Positions 36,107 through 45,523 of a stretch of 64,000 nt of DNA are shown here, piece by piece. Numbering within the stretch: the first letter of the stretch is position 1; each line of letters starts with the position of its first letter. Under the pieces are notes generated by a model. The model was not told the DNA's origin and made no database searches. It worked only from the letters and a program-made list of their open reading frames with translations. Source of the DNA: Marinobacter sp. LV10R510-11A (GTDB taxonomy: Bacteria; Pseudomonadota; Gammaproteobacteria; Pseudomonadales; Oleiphilaceae). The DNA is taken from positions 310,001-374,000 of the forward strand of contig NZ_LT907980.1 in assembly GCF_900215155.1 (NCBI RefSeq), given 5' to 3'. The translations under genes and the position numbers were made by a program.

Positions 36107-37105
36107 ATGCAGGATTTACTGTCACAAGATGAAATTGATGCGCTCCTCCACGGCGTGGATGACGGTGACGTTGATACTGATGAAGAAGCTGACGGGACCG
36201 GCATAAAAGATTACGACCTCGCCAGTCAGGATCGTATTGTCCGTGGCCGGATGCCTACGCTGGAAATGATCAACGAGCGCTTTGCCCGTTACACTCGGAT
36301 CAGCCTTTTTAACCTGCTGCGCCGCAATGCCGATGTCTCCACTGGCGGCGTCCAGATCATGAAATTTGGCGAATACATCCACACCCTTTACGTGCCCACC
36401 AGCCTGAACCTGTGCAAGATTCGCCCGTTGCGGGGAACCTCGCTTTTTGTTCTCGACGCCAAGCTGGTTTTCAAACTGGTAGATAACTTTTTCGGAGGTG
36501 AAGGCAGGCACGCCAAGATTGAAGGGCGCGAATTTACCCCCACCGAAACACGCATTGTGCAGATGGTGCTTAACCAGGTTTTCCATGACATGCAGGAAGC
36601 GTGGCAAGCGGTTCTTAAGGTGGATTTTGAATACCTCAGTTCTGAGGTTAATCCGGCCATGGCGAACATTGTCAGCCCGAGTGAAGTGGTGGTGGTCAGC
36701 ACGTTCCATATAGAGCTGGATGGTGGTGGTGGCGAACTGCATTTCGCCTTACCGTATTCGATGATTGAACCGATCCGAGAAGTGCTCGATTCTGGTGTGC
36801 AAAGCGACGTTGATGACGTGGACGAGCGCTGGGTTGATGCGCTGCAGGAAGATATCAAAGAGGTCGATGTCCCGGTAAATACGACGGTTTGTCGACGCCG
36901 GATTTCCCTGAGAGATATCGCCAAGCTGAAAGCCGGCGATATTATACCGGTAGAGGTGCCCGAGTATCTGACAGTCACCGCCAACGGCATTCCTATTTAT
37001 ACGGCAACCATGGGAACCCGAGACGGAAAACTGGCGCTGAGAATTCATGAGCGGGCGACACGCCCCAAGGTTAAAAAACAACTGAAGGTAGGACGCAATG
37101 GCTGA
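36107..37105 (+). CDS. fliM: FliM, flagellar switch protein
   Basis: 332 residues. The N-terminal peptide LLSQDEIDALLHG is the CheY-P docking motif, the middle CheC-like domain holds the GGxG-type loop and IREVLD segment, and the C-terminus is the FliN-like SpoA domain (LRDIAKLKAGDIIPVEVPEYLTV). It forms the C ring with FliG and FliN and receives CheY. Overlaps fliN by eight bases. Confidence 0.96.
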   Translation: MQDLLSQDEIDALLHGVDDGDVDTDEEADGTGIKDYDLASQDRIVRGRMPTLEMINERFARYTRISLFNLLRRNADVSTGGVQIMKFGEYIHTLYVPTSLNLCKIRPLRGTSLFVLDAKLVFKLVDNFFGGEGRHAKIEGREFTPTETRIVQMVLNQVFHDMQEAWQAVLKVDFEYLSSEVNPAMANIVSPSEVVVVSTFHIELDGGGGELHFALPYSMIEPIREVLDSGVQSDVDDVDERWVDALQEDIKEVDVPVNTTVCRRRISLRDIAKLKAGDIIPVEVPEYLTVTANGIPIYTATMGTRDGKLALRIHERATRPKVKKQLKVGRNG

Positions 37106-37601
37106 CGACAATAAAGACGGTCAGGAGCTGAGCGAGGACGAAAAGCTGGCAGCAGAATGGGAAGCGGCCATGGACGAGTCCGGTGATGAAGGCTCCGAAG
37201 AGTCACCGGACGATGAGCCGGCTCAGGCTACGAAAAAGGCCGGTGACGATTCTGGTGAGAGCACCGCCAGTAATGTGCGTGCAGCGCCTATGGAAGAGTT
37301 CGAAGAAGGCGACTTGGCGACTCCGGGCGGTGGGACACCACCAGATCTGGATGTGATTCTGGATATTCCTGTCAGCATCTCCATGGAGGTGGGCAATACC
37401 CAGATACCCATTCGCAACCTTCTGCAGCTGAACCAGGGCTCAGTGATTGAGTTGGATCGGTTGGCAGGTGAGCCACTGGACGTGTTGGTTAATGGCACGC
37501 TCATCGCCCATGGCGAGGTGGTTATGGTTAACGAAAAGTTCGGCATCCGCCTGACCGATGTGATCAGCCCGGGCGAACGCATCAAGCGGCTGCAAAAATA
37601 A
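37098..37601 (+). CDS. fliN: FliN, flagellar switch protein
   Basis: 167 residues. A long acidic N-terminal extension (about residues 1-85, rich in Glu, Asp and Ser) precedes the SpoA domain: LDVILDIPVSISMEVGNTQI, VIELDRLAGEPLDVLVNG and GEVVMVNEKFGIRLTDVIS. Lower C-ring component and export dock. The extension is common in Pseudomonas-like FliN. Starts within the end of fliM. Confidence 0.94.
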   Translation: MADDNKDGQELSEDEKLAAEWEAAMDESGDEGSEESPDDEPAQATKKAGDDSGESTASNVRAAPMEEFEEGDLATPGGGTPPDLDVILDIPVSISMEVGNTQIPIRNLLQLNQGSVIELDRLAGEPLDVLVNGTLIAHGEVVMVNEKFGIRLTDVISPGERIKRLQK

Positions 37602-37602
37602 T

Positions 37603-38058
37603 ATGTATATAAAAACAGCAGGTGCGTCACTGTTCTTATTGGTCGCACCTGTGATCGCAGAAGAAACGGCTAAAGCCCCACAGAGCGCGGCGGTTAAAGC
37701 TACGGGCAATGCTCCGGATACTATGGGCACCTTGCTTAGCCTAGGTGCCGGCTTGCTGGCGGTGATCGCGATTATCTATGGCTGTGCTTGGATCATTCGC
37801 CGGATGAACGGCATGACAGGTATGAATAACAATGCCATCAAGGTGGTCTCCGTGATGGCCATAGGATCCCGGGAGCGCATCGCCCTGATTGAAGTGGGTG
37901 GTCAGCAGATACTTTTGGGGATCACTCCATCTGCAATACGGACGCTACAGGTCTTTGAGGAGCCGGTTGTGGATACCAGCAATGCGAATACCGGAGACTT
38001 TGCTAAGCGCCTGCAAAGTATGATTGGCAAATCCTGGACGGCTCCGAACAAGGAATGA
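37603..38058 (+). CDS. fliO: FliO, flagellar export apparatus assembly protein
   Basis: 151 residues. A possible signal peptide ([12 protein letters not shown]) is followed by one membrane helix ([25 protein letters not shown], about residues 45-69), then a small cytoplasmic domain ([30 protein letters not shown]) diagnostic for FliO. It helps FliP assemble. Starts two bases after fliN and overlaps fliP by four. Confidence 0.88.
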   Translation: MYIKTAGASLFLLVAPVIAEETAKAPQSAAVKATGNAPDTMGTLLSLGAGLLAVIAIIYGCAWIIRRMNGMTGMNNNAIKVVSVMAIGSRERIALIEVGGQQILLGITPSAIRTLQVFEEPVVDTSNANTGDFAKRLQSMIGKSWTAPNKE

Positions 38059-38831
38059 TTAGCCCTATGATGGTGGCAACACTCAAACGATCCATTCCGC
38101 TCTTTGTTGTGCTCGCAGGCCTATTCTGGGCGCCATTAGCGTTCGCAGACCTGCCGGGTATCCCTGCGTTTACGGTTCAGCCCGGTGAGGGCGAAGGCGT
38201 TGAGGAATACACGGTAACTCTGCAGATTTTGGCATTAATGACCGCGCTGACCTTCCTGCCGGCCATGCTGATGATGATGACTTCCTTCACCCGCATCATC
38301 GTGGTGTTTGCGATTTTACGGCAGGCAATAGGCCTGCAGGGCACGCCCTCAAACCAGATATTGCTCGGCCTAGCTTTGTTTCTCAGTATTTTTATCATGA
38401 AGCCAGTACTTGAAGAAGCTAACCAGGTGGGGCTACAGCCGTATCTGCAGGAGGAAGTGACGTCTCTGGAAGCTGTCGAACTTGCCAGTGCACCCTTTAA
38501 GGAATTCATGCTGGGGCAGACCCGAGAAGACGACCTAGCGCTATTCATGCGTATTGCAGACGTTCAGTACGATACAGCGCAGGACGTCTCTTTCTGGATT
38601 CTGATGCCCGCCTTCGTAACTAGCGAGCTTAAAACGGCGTTCCAGATAGGGTTTATACTGTTCATACCGTTTCTGATTCTCGACATGGTTGTCGCCAGTG
38701 TACTGATGGCTATGGGTATGATGATGCTGTCACCCATCATCATCTCGCTACCGTTCAAGATCATGCTGTTTGTTTTGGTGGATGGCTGGGCCCTGATTAT
38801 GGGTACGCTGGCTGCCAGTTATGGGATATAG
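38055..38831 (+). CDS. fliP: FliP, flagellar export gate protein
   Basis: 258 residues. A signal-like N-terminus is cleaved near AFADLPG, then come four membrane segments with the FliP signature [23 protein letters not shown] and [20 protein letters not shown]. Forms the export gate with FliQ and FliR. The ATG at 38055 overlaps the fliO stop (ATGA); ATGs at 38067 and 38070 are alternatives. Confidence 0.95.
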   Translation: MISPMMVATLKRSIPLFVVLAGLFWAPLAFADLPGIPAFTVQPGEGEGVEEYTVTLQILALMTALTFLPAMLMMMTSFTRIIVVFAILRQAIGLQGTPSNQILLGLALFLSIFIMKPVLEEANQVGLQPYLQEEVTSLEAVELASAPFKEFMLGQTREDDLALFMRIADVQYDTAQDVSFWILMPAFVTSELKTAFQIGFILFIPFLILDMVVASVLMAMGMMMLSPIIISLPFKIMLFVLVDGWALIMGTLAASYGI

Positions 38832-38858
38832 GCCGGTTATCAAATACAGGAGAGCGCC

Positions 38859-39128
38859 ATGACTCCGGAAACCGTTATCGACATCATCCGGGAAGCCTTG
38901 TGGATGATTGTTCTCTTTGCCTCCGTGATCATTGGGCCTGGCTTGGTGATTGGCCTGGTGGTCAGTACCTTTCAGGCTGCCACCCAAATTAACGAACAAA
39001 CCCTCAGTTTTCTGCCGCGGCTGTTGGTAACGCTCATCGCGCTCATTGTCCTGGGGCCGTGGCTGTTGACCAAGCTTCTGGACTATGCGCACGGACTTAT
39101 CTCCCGTATTCCTTACCTGATTGGCTAA
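38859..39128 (+). CDS. fliQ: FliQ, flagellar export gate protein
   Basis: 89 residues, the standard FliQ size. Two membrane helices (LWMIVLFASVIIGPGLVIGL and FLPRLLVTLIALIVLGPWLL) around the conserved STFQAATQINEQTLSF. Part of the FliPQR gate. Closely spaced with fliP and fliR. Confidence 0.95.
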   Translation: MTPETVIDIIREALWMIVLFASVIIGPGLVIGLVVSTFQAATQINEQTLSFLPRLLVTLIALIVLGPWLLTKLLDYAHGLISRIPYLIG

Positions 39129-39131
39129 TTC

Positions 39132-39917
39132 ATGACCCCTGCGGAAATCAATGCAGATATGCTCGGCCAATGGGTTGGGCAGTATCTTTGGCCACTGTTC
39201 CGCTTGGCCAGCTTTTTGATGGTCATTCCCATTTTTGGTACCCAACTGGTGCCTGCCAGGGTGCGCTTGGGGCTTGCGCTGTTAATGACCATATTGATCG
39301 TGCCCATGATCCCAGAAGTGCCGCGGGTTGAAGCCCTGAGCGCCGATGCGGTTGTCATTACCTTGCAACAGATTCTGATTGGCGTAGGTATGGGGTTCGC
39401 TCTGACTGCGCTCTGGCAACTGTTCGTCGTTGCCGGCCAGATGATTGCCATGCAAATGGGCCTGGGCTTCGCCTCCATGGTCGACCCTGCCAACGGCGTT
39501 AACGTACCTGTGCTGTCGCAAATCTACACCATTACTGTCACCTTGCTGTTCCTGGCCATGAACGGCCATCTTGTGGCATTTGAAATCTTTATCGAAAGTT
39601 TCCGAACAATGCCTATTGGCATGGAAGGTCTGGGCCAGGTAGGTGTATGGGAGTTGGCGCACCGTATAAGCTGGATGTTCACCTCCGCCATGTTGCTAGC
39701 GTTGCCGGCAGTGACCGCCGTACTCATCGTCAGCATATCCTTTGGCGTAATGACCCGAGCGGCCCCCCAGATGAACATTTTTGCGTTAGGCTTTCCGATT
39801 GGCCTGATGTTTGGATTGTTTGCTATATGGGTGCTGCACGCCAATTTCTTGCCGCACTTCCAAGAATACACCCGGCAAACCTTTGAGTTTATGAGGGGCT
39901 TGCAAGGACAGCCTTAG
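39132..39917 (+). CDS. fliR: FliR, flagellar export gate protein
   Basis: 261 residues. About six membrane segments with FliR features: RLASFLMVIPIFGTQLVPARVRLGLAL near the N-terminus, then MQMGLGFASMVDPANGVNVPVLSQ, and a final charged tail. Completes the FliPQR gate. Lies three bases after fliQ. Confidence 0.94.
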   Translation: MTPAEINADMLGQWVGQYLWPLFRLASFLMVIPIFGTQLVPARVRLGLALLMTILIVPMIPEVPRVEALSADAVVITLQQILIGVGMGFALTALWQLFVVAGQMIAMQMGLGFASMVDPANGVNVPVLSQIYTITVTLLFLAMNGHLVAFEIFIESFRTMPIGMEGLGQVGVWELAHRISWMFTSAMLLALPAVTAVLIVSISFGVMTRAAPQMNIFALGFPIGLMFGLFAIWVLHANFLPHFQEYTRQTFEFMRGLQGQP

Positions 39918-39944
39918 CGAGCCTGATACCCCAAGAGTCAAAAT

Positions 39945-41078
39945 ATGGCTGAAGACGACAATAGTCAGGAGAAAACCGAAGAGGCCACCCCCAAAAAGAT
40001 CGAAAAATCCAAGGAGGATGGTCAGACTGCCCGATCAAAAGAGCTGGCCACCATGGCCGTATTGATCGCTGGCGCCGGCGGCCTATTGATGTTTGGCACT
40101 CAACTGGGGGCCTCCATGGAAGCCATCATGCGTGATAGTTTCACCTTGGAACGCTCTGCCATATTCGACACCCGGCACATGAGTGTTCAGCTGTTGGCTT
40201 CCGCCAAAGAAGCCGCTTGGGCACTTGCGCCAATCTTATTACTCCTGATCATCGCCGCCATTGCCGGTTCTATCGGCATAGGCGGTTTGCTGTTTAGTGG
40301 CAAGGCCATAGCCCCTAAACTTAACCGCATGGACCCCATGAAAGGCTTGGGCCGGATGTTCTCCGCGCGCTCCCTGATTGAGCTGGTCAAAGCCATCGCC
40401 AAAGTCGGGCTGGTTATGACGCTAGCTATTCTCATACTGAATGCCCGTACCGAAGACCTGCTCTCAATCGCGGATGAGCCCGCGATGCCCGCCATGGAGC
40501 ACGTACTCTGGACACTGGGCTGGAGCTTCTTTTTGCTCTCCTGCGCCACCATCATCATTGCGCTGATAGACGTGCCGTTCCAGATCTTCGATCATCAGAA
40601 AAAGCTGCGGATGACCAAGCAGGAAGTTAAAGACGAACACAAAGATTCTGAAGGCAAGCCTGAGGTCAAAGGCAAAATCCGCCAGCTTCAACGCGAAATG
40701 TCCCAGCGTCGTATGATGCAGGACGTGCCCACTGCCGACGTGGTTATTACCAACCCGACCCACTATGCGGTGGCCTTGAAGTACAACCCCGACTCCATGG
40801 GCGCGCCCATGGTCGTGGCCAAAGGCAATGATCAAACCGCCTTCAAGATCATGGAAATCGCCCGTGAGCACAAAGTCGAAATCCTTCGCACGCCACCGTT
40901 AACTCGTGCTGTTTATCACAACAGCGAGATAGGTGACGAAATCCCCGATGGCTTATACATGGCCATCGCGCAAGTGCTGGCATACGTGTTCCAGCTCCGA
41001 CAGTTCCGCAAGGGGCGCGGCGAGAAGCCTGGTATGCCTGACTTCCCAATACCTTCGGACTTGCGGCGGGATATTTGA
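39945..41078 (+). CDS. flhB: FlhB, export gate and substrate-specificity switch
   Basis: 377 residues. N-terminal basic/acidic segment DNSQEKTEEATPKKIEKSKEDG, four membrane helices, and a cytoplasmic domain with the self-cleavage motif NPTH in VVITNPTHYAVALKYNPD. Cleavage at Asn-Pro plus FliK action changes export from rod/hook to filament. Last gene of the fliL operon; a convergent uraA follows after 83 bases. Confidence 0.96.
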   Translation: MAEDDNSQEKTEEATPKKIEKSKEDGQTARSKELATMAVLIAGAGGLLMFGTQLGASMEAIMRDSFTLERSAIFDTRHMSVQLLASAKEAAWALAPILLLLIIAAIAGSIGIGGLLFSGKAIAPKLNRMDPMKGLGRMFSARSLIELVKAIAKVGLVMTLAILILNARTEDLLSIADEPAMPAMEHVLWTLGWSFFLLSCATIIIALIDVPFQIFDHQKKLRMTKQEVKDEHKDSEGKPEVKGKIRQLQREMSQRRMMQDVPTADVVITNPTHYAVALKYNPDSMGAPMVVAKGNDQTAFKIMEIAREHKVEILRTPPLTRAVYHNSEIGDEIPDGLYMAIAQVLAYVFQLRQFRKGRGEKPGMPDFPIPSDLRRDI

Positions 41079-41161
41079 TTTGGTTTCTAGCCTGCAGGGA
41101 TCAAAATAATAGGCTGCCTACAGACATGCACCAGCGCCAGAAGGCACCATAGGAGTTATTG

Positions 41162-42418
41162 TTAGTCTTCTTTGTGCTCGTAAATCGCCTTGCCCCAGGC
41201 ATCCCGGCTGCCGGGGAGTACCAAGTTCAGAATAATGGCGGCCACCGCACACAGCGCGATACCCTCAAGGTGGCCGAGAACCATGCCGCCGATACCGAAC
41301 ACCAGCGTCACACCCACGATAACCAGATTCCGTGCCTGGGATAGATCCACCTGGTGTCGAATCAGCGTGCTCATACCCACCACTGCAATGGAACCGAACA
41401 GCAGGCACAGAATGCCGCCCATAACCGGCACCGGAATCGTTTGCAGAACCGCGCCGAATTTGCCCACAAAGGCCAGCACGATGGCAGTGCAAGCAGCCCA
41501 CCACATCACCTTCGGGTTAAAGTTACGGGTTAGCATCACCGCGCCGGTCACCTCAGAGTAAGTCGTGTTGGGTGGCCCGCCTAGCAAAGCCGCAGCGCTG
41601 GTAGCCAGGCCATCGCCTAGGAGCGTGCGGTGCAGGCCCGGCTTCTCGAGATAGTTTTTGCGGGTAACATTGCCAATCGCCAGAATGTCGCCGATATGCT
41701 CAATCGCCGGCGCAATGGCAACCGGAATCATGAACAGGATGGCGCCCCAGCTGAACTCAGGTGCCACAAAGTTGGGAACCGCGAGCCAGGCCGCCTGCTG
41801 AATCGGGGTGGTATCAACAATGCCTGCGAAAGCGGACAGGATATAACCGACAATCACACCAAACATGATCGGAATCAGCCGGAAGATACCCTTGGACCAG
41901 ACTGACGCAACAATGGTCACGGTCAGCGAGATCATCGCAATCCAAAGTGCCGTGTTCTGCGGGATTAGCTGCACGCTCCCATCGCCGGTGCGGCCCGAAG
42001 ACATATGTACCGCGAGTGGCGCCAGCCCTAGGCCAATCACCATAATAACCGGCCCGATAACCACAGGGGGCAGCAGGCGCGTTACAAAGCCGGTGCCGCG
42101 CAGCCGTATTGCGCCGCTAAGCAGGATATAAAGAATACCCGCAGCCATCAGCCCGCCCATGGTTTCCTCAAGGCCGAACCTACCCTTGGAAGCAATAACC
42201 GGTGCGATAAACGCAAAGGATGAGGCCAGGAAGATCGGAATCTGACCCCCGGTTACAATATGAAAAATCAGCGTGCCAAGGCCAGCGGTAAAGAGCGCAA
42301 CGTTGGGGTCGAGGCCGGTGAGCAGTGGCATAAGCACCAGTGCGCCAAAGGCCACAAGCAGCATTTGTGAGCCAGCGAGCGCCTGTTTCCAAGTTGAGTC
42401 GTTAGTATGGTCTTCCAT
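41162..42418 (-). CDS. uraA: UraA-type uracil/xanthine:cation symporter
   Basis: 418 residues from the ATG at 42418; a TTG two codons earlier is possible. NCS2-family permease with about 12-14 membrane segments. Family features include SSFAFIAPVIAS near residue 67, the glutamate-bearing IPVAIAPAIEHIGDILAIG, and the GGPPNTTYSEVTG motif in the substrate region. Imports uracil for Upp, encoded immediately upstream with a two-base gap. On the strand opposite to the flagellar genes that flank it. Confidence 0.92.
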   Translation of the reverse strand: MEDHTNDSTWKQALAGSQMLLVAFGALVLMPLLTGLDPNVALFTAGLGTLIFHIVTGGQIPIFLASSFAFIAPVIASKGRFGLEETMGGLMAAGILYILLSGAIRLRGTGFVTRLLPPVVIGPVIMVIGLGLAPLAVHMSSGRTGDGSVQLIPQNTALWIAMISLTVTIVASVWSKGIFRLIPIMFGVIVGYILSAFAGIVDTTPIQQAAWLAVPNFVAPEFSWGAILFMIPVAIAPAIEHIGDILAIGNVTRKNYLEKPGLHRTLLGDGLATSAAALLGGPPNTTYSEVTGAVMLTRNFNPKVMWWAACTAIVLAFVGKFGAVLQTIPVPVMGGILCLLFGSIAVVGMSTLIRHQVDLSQARNLVIVGVTLVFGIGGMVLGHLEGIALCAVAAIILNLVLPGSRDAWGKAIYEHKED

Positions 42419-42420
42419 GA

Positions 42421-43059
42421 TCAAACGTCCTTTTGCTTGGTGCCGAATATTTTGTCGCCGGCGTCACCAAGCCCGGGCAGGATATAGCCTTTCTCATTCA
42501 GGCAGTCGTCTACAGACGCTGTATAGATGGACGCATCAGGGTGCTTGTCTAGCACGTTCTTAATGCCTTCTGGCGCCGCCACCAGCACCAGCGCACGAAT
42601 TTCAGTGCTGCCGGCTTTCTTGAGTACGTCGATGGTGGAAATCATCGAACCACCTGTGGCAACCATCGGGTCAACGATCAGCGCCATACGCTGGTCTAGT
42701 TCACCGACCAGCTTTTCCAGATAGGTGCTGGCTTCCAGAGTTTCCTCATCACGAATCTGGCCCACCACGCTTACTCTTGCTACAGGAATCAGGCTCAGAA
42801 CCCCATCCAACATACCCAGGCCTGCCCGCAGGATGGGGACGATGGTGATTTTCTTGCCGTGGATCTGTTCCACAGTCACCGGCCCGGCCCAGCCCTCAAT
42901 GGTCTTTTCTTGAAGGCTGAAATCCTTCGTGGCTTCGTAGGTGAGCAGCGCGCCGACTTCCTGTGCCAGTTCACGGAAGTTCTTAGTGCTGATGTCGGCA
43001 CGGCGCATTAGGCCGAGTTTGTGTTGAATCAGGGGGTGTTTTACCTCGTGGATCGGCAT
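42421..43059 (-). CDS. upp: Uracil phosphoribosyltransferase
   Basis: 212 residues from the ATG at 43059, which is preceded by AGGTGAG and begins [15 protein letters not shown], aligning with E. coli Upp; an upstream in-frame start at 43119 is rejected. Converts uracil and PRPP to UMP. The PRPP loop is [19 protein letters not shown] and the C-terminal uracil-binding loop is [18 protein letters not shown]. Forms a salvage operon with uraA. Confidence 0.96.
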   Translation of the reverse strand: MPIHEVKHPLIQHKLGLMRRADISTKNFRELAQEVGALLTYEATKDFSLQEKTIEGWAGPVTVEQIHGKKITIVPILRAGLGMLDGVLSLIPVARVSVVGQIRDEETLEASTYLEKLVGELDQRMALIVDPMVATGGSMISTIDVLKKAGSTEIRALVLVAAPEGIKNVLDKHPDASIYTASVDDCLNEKGYILPGLGDAGDKIFGTKQKDV

Positions 43060-43186
43060 GGGCTCACCTGTTTTTGGGTCTGGGGTTGTGGGATTCAGTA
43101 TCGCTTTTAAGCGGCGCAAGGATACCGCATCTTACAAGGTGAGTCAGGCAGGCCAAGCCACCTCTCGAACGAAAAACGGAACACAG

Positions 43187-43202
43187 TGGTATGGATCTTG
43201 CG
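43187..43202 (+). promoter_or_regulatory. Sigma54 promoter of flhA
   Basis: TGGTATGGATCTTGCG: -24 TGG, -12 TTGC, exact GG-N10-GC spacing, 84 bases before the flhA ATG. It gives flhA-flhF-fleN-fliA their own flagellar-cascade promoter, needed because uraA-upp separates them from the fliL operon. Confidence 0.78.
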
Positions 43203-43285
43203 GTAACACAGTGAAAGACACGTTGGCGTCAGAATCTCGACCTTCAAAACGCCTTCAGAAACAGTGAATCGGAGATGCTTAGGGT

Positions 43286-45463
43286 ATGGACAAAGCTTTA
43301 CTCCTTAATAACGTCAAATTCCTGACGCGTGGCAACCTCGGCGTACCCATTATGTTGATGGGTTTGTTGGGCATGATGATACTGCCCATGCCCGCCTTTT
43401 TGTTGGACGTATTCTTCACGTTCAACATTACGCTCTCGATTGTCATTCTGCTTGTGTGCGTTTACGCACTGCGGCCGATGGAATTTGCGTCCTTCCCAAC
43501 CGTGTTGCTGGTGGCAACCCTGTTGCGCCTGGCGCTCAACGTGGCTTCTACCCGGATTGTGCTGCTGGAAGGGCACGAGGGGGGCGATGCTGCGGGTAAG
43601 GTTATCGAATCTTTTGGTGCGGTTCTGATCGGTGGCAACTACGCGGTCGGCTTGGTGGTGTTCGCCATTTTGATGATCATTAACTTCCTGGTGGTCACAA
43701 AAGGTGCGGGCCGGGTTTCGGAGGTAAGCGCACGGTTTACCCTAGATGCAATGCCGGGCAAGCAGATGGCTATTGATGCCGATCTGAACGCGGGCCTGGT
43801 TAATCAGGATGAAGCCAAGCTCCGGCGTGAGGATATAGCACAGGAGGCAGATTTCTACGGCTCCATGGACGGTGCCTCCAAGTTTGTGAAGGGTGATGCC
43901 GTTGCTAGCCTGTTGATACTGGCCATCAATATTATTGGGGGTGTCGCCATTGGTATGCTCCAGCACGACCTTGATTTCGGCCTCGCCATGGAGCGCTACG
44001 CGCTGCTCACCATAGGTGATGGCTTGGTTGCCCAGATTCCGTCACTGCTGCTTTCTACCTCTGCTGCGATCATGGTTACCCGGGTGAGTACCAGCCAGGA
44101 TATGGGCGGGCAGATTCTTCAGCAGCTGTTCAATGCGCCCAAGGCTCTGGCGATTGCGGCGAGCATTCTTATTCTCCTGGGCTTGATTCCTGGGATGCCC
44201 CATGTGGCATTTCTTGGGCTTGGGGGTCTCGCTGCCGCAGGCGCTTGGTTTATCTGGAATAAAGATAGGCAGACCGTGGAAGATGGAGGTGCGTTCCCCG
44301 GTCGAGGCGCCGGTGCTCTGGCCGGCTCTGGGGGCCGTGATGCACCGCTGGCCGGTGATGCCGGTGGCGACCCCGGCCGCCAGTTACCTGCGCCGGGAGA
44401 AACCCGGGAGCTGGGTTGGGACGACGTGGCAACGGTGGATATCGTCGGGTTAGAAGTCGGCTACCGCCTTATACCACTGGTTGATAAATCCCAGGGTGGG
44501 CAACTGTTAAGCCGTATAAAGGGCGTGCGTAAAAAGCTGTCGCAAGACATGGGCTTCCTTATGCCCTCCGTACACATTCGCGACAACCTGGACCTCATGC
44601 CCAATGTGTACCGCATCACGTTGATGGGCGTAACCATCGCAGAGGCAGACATTCACCCCGACCGCGAGTTGGCAATCGACCCAGGCCAAGTGTTCGGAAA
44701 AATAGAAGGTATTGAAGGCAAGGACCCCGCCTTTGGTCTGGATGCGAGCTGGATTGAGCCAGAGAAAAAAGACCAAGCCCAAACGCTGGGTTATACGGTG
44801 GTGGATGCCAGCACCGTGGTGGCTACGCACCTGAACCAGGTACTGCAAAAACATGCTCATGAATTGTTGGGCCACGAAGAAGTTCAAAAATGGCTGGATC
44901 AGCTGGAAAAAGCTTCGCCTAAGCTGGCGGAAGAGCTGGTGCCAACCACGATGTCCATCAGCCTGCTGTTGAAGGTGCTGCAGAACCTGCTCAAAGAAGA
45001 GGTGCCCATTCGGGATATGCGCTCCATTGCCGAAGCCATGGTGAACGTGCACCCCAAGAGTCAGGACCCAAGGCTGCTGACCACTGTGGCGCGTCAGGCG
45101 CTGCGACGGATGATTATTCAGAGCATCTGTGGCAGTGATCCGGAGATACCTGTTATTACCTTAGATCCAGATCTGGAACAGTTATTGCTTAAGTCTGTTC
45201 AGCAGAGTCAACAATCTGGCGGCCAGGAGGATATAGGCATGGTTCTGGAGCCGAATATGGTGGAAAAGCTGCAGCGCTCTCTGCAAGACAGCGTTCAGCG
45301 CCAGGAAGTGCTTGGTAAACCCGCCATCCTGCTGGTATCTGGCCCCTTAAGGCCGGTGCTCGCAAAGTTTGCAAGTTTCGGTGTGGAGCGGCTGCACGTG
45401 CTCTCCTACCAGGAAATACCGGATAACAAGCAAATTACGATCGTGGCGTCCGTGGGCCAATAA
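43286..45463 (+). CDS. flhA: FlhA, flagellar export gate protein
   Basis: 725 residues. Eight N-terminal membrane segments with the FHIPEP-type region (FASFPTVLLVATLLRLALNVASTRIVLLE), a cytoplasmic loop AGRVSEVSARFTLDAMPGKQMAIDADLNAG, and a large C-terminal cytoplasmic domain that docks chaperones. The linker at about residues 335-375 is unusually rich in Gly, Ala and Pro. Starts the flhA-flhF-fleN-fliA group; flhF follows after 60 bases. Confidence 0.96.
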   Translation: MDKALLLNNVKFLTRGNLGVPIMLMGLLGMMILPMPAFLLDVFFTFNITLSIVILLVCVYALRPMEFASFPTVLLVATLLRLALNVASTRIVLLEGHEGGDAAGKVIESFGAVLIGGNYAVGLVVFAILMIINFLVVTKGAGRVSEVSARFTLDAMPGKQMAIDADLNAGLVNQDEAKLRREDIAQEADFYGSMDGASKFVKGDAVASLLILAINIIGGVAIGMLQHDLDFGLAMERYALLTIGDGLVAQIPSLLLSTSAAIMVTRVSTSQDMGGQILQQLFNAPKALAIAASILILLGLIPGMPHVAFLGLGGLAAAGAWFIWNKDRQTVEDGGAFPGRGAGALAGSGGRDAPLAGDAGGDPGRQLPAPGETRELGWDDVATVDIVGLEVGYRLIPLVDKSQGGQLLSRIKGVRKKLSQDMGFLMPSVHIRDNLDLMPNVYRITLMGVTIAEADIHPDRELAIDPGQVFGKIEGIEGKDPAFGLDASWIEPEKKDQAQTLGYTVVDASTVVATHLNQVLQKHAHELLGHEEVQKWLDQLEKASPKLAEELVPTTMSISLLLKVLQNLLKEEVPIRDMRSIAEAMVNVHPKSQDPRLLTTVARQALRRMIIQSICGSDPEIPVITLDPDLEQLLLKSVQQSQQSGGQEDIGMVLEPNMVEKLQRSLQDSVQRQEVLGKPAILLVSGPLRPVLAKFASFGVERLHVLSYQEIPDNKQITIVASVGQ

Positions 45464-45523
45464 GCACGCGGATGAAAGAACGGACAGCGCGGGTACAGCG
45501 TTGCCGGTGGAGGATGCAATATC

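Noticed and set aside
43058..43267. A 69-codon frame between upp and flhA
   Set aside because: It covers the upp start and the flhA sigma54 promoter, and has no ribosome site or family features.
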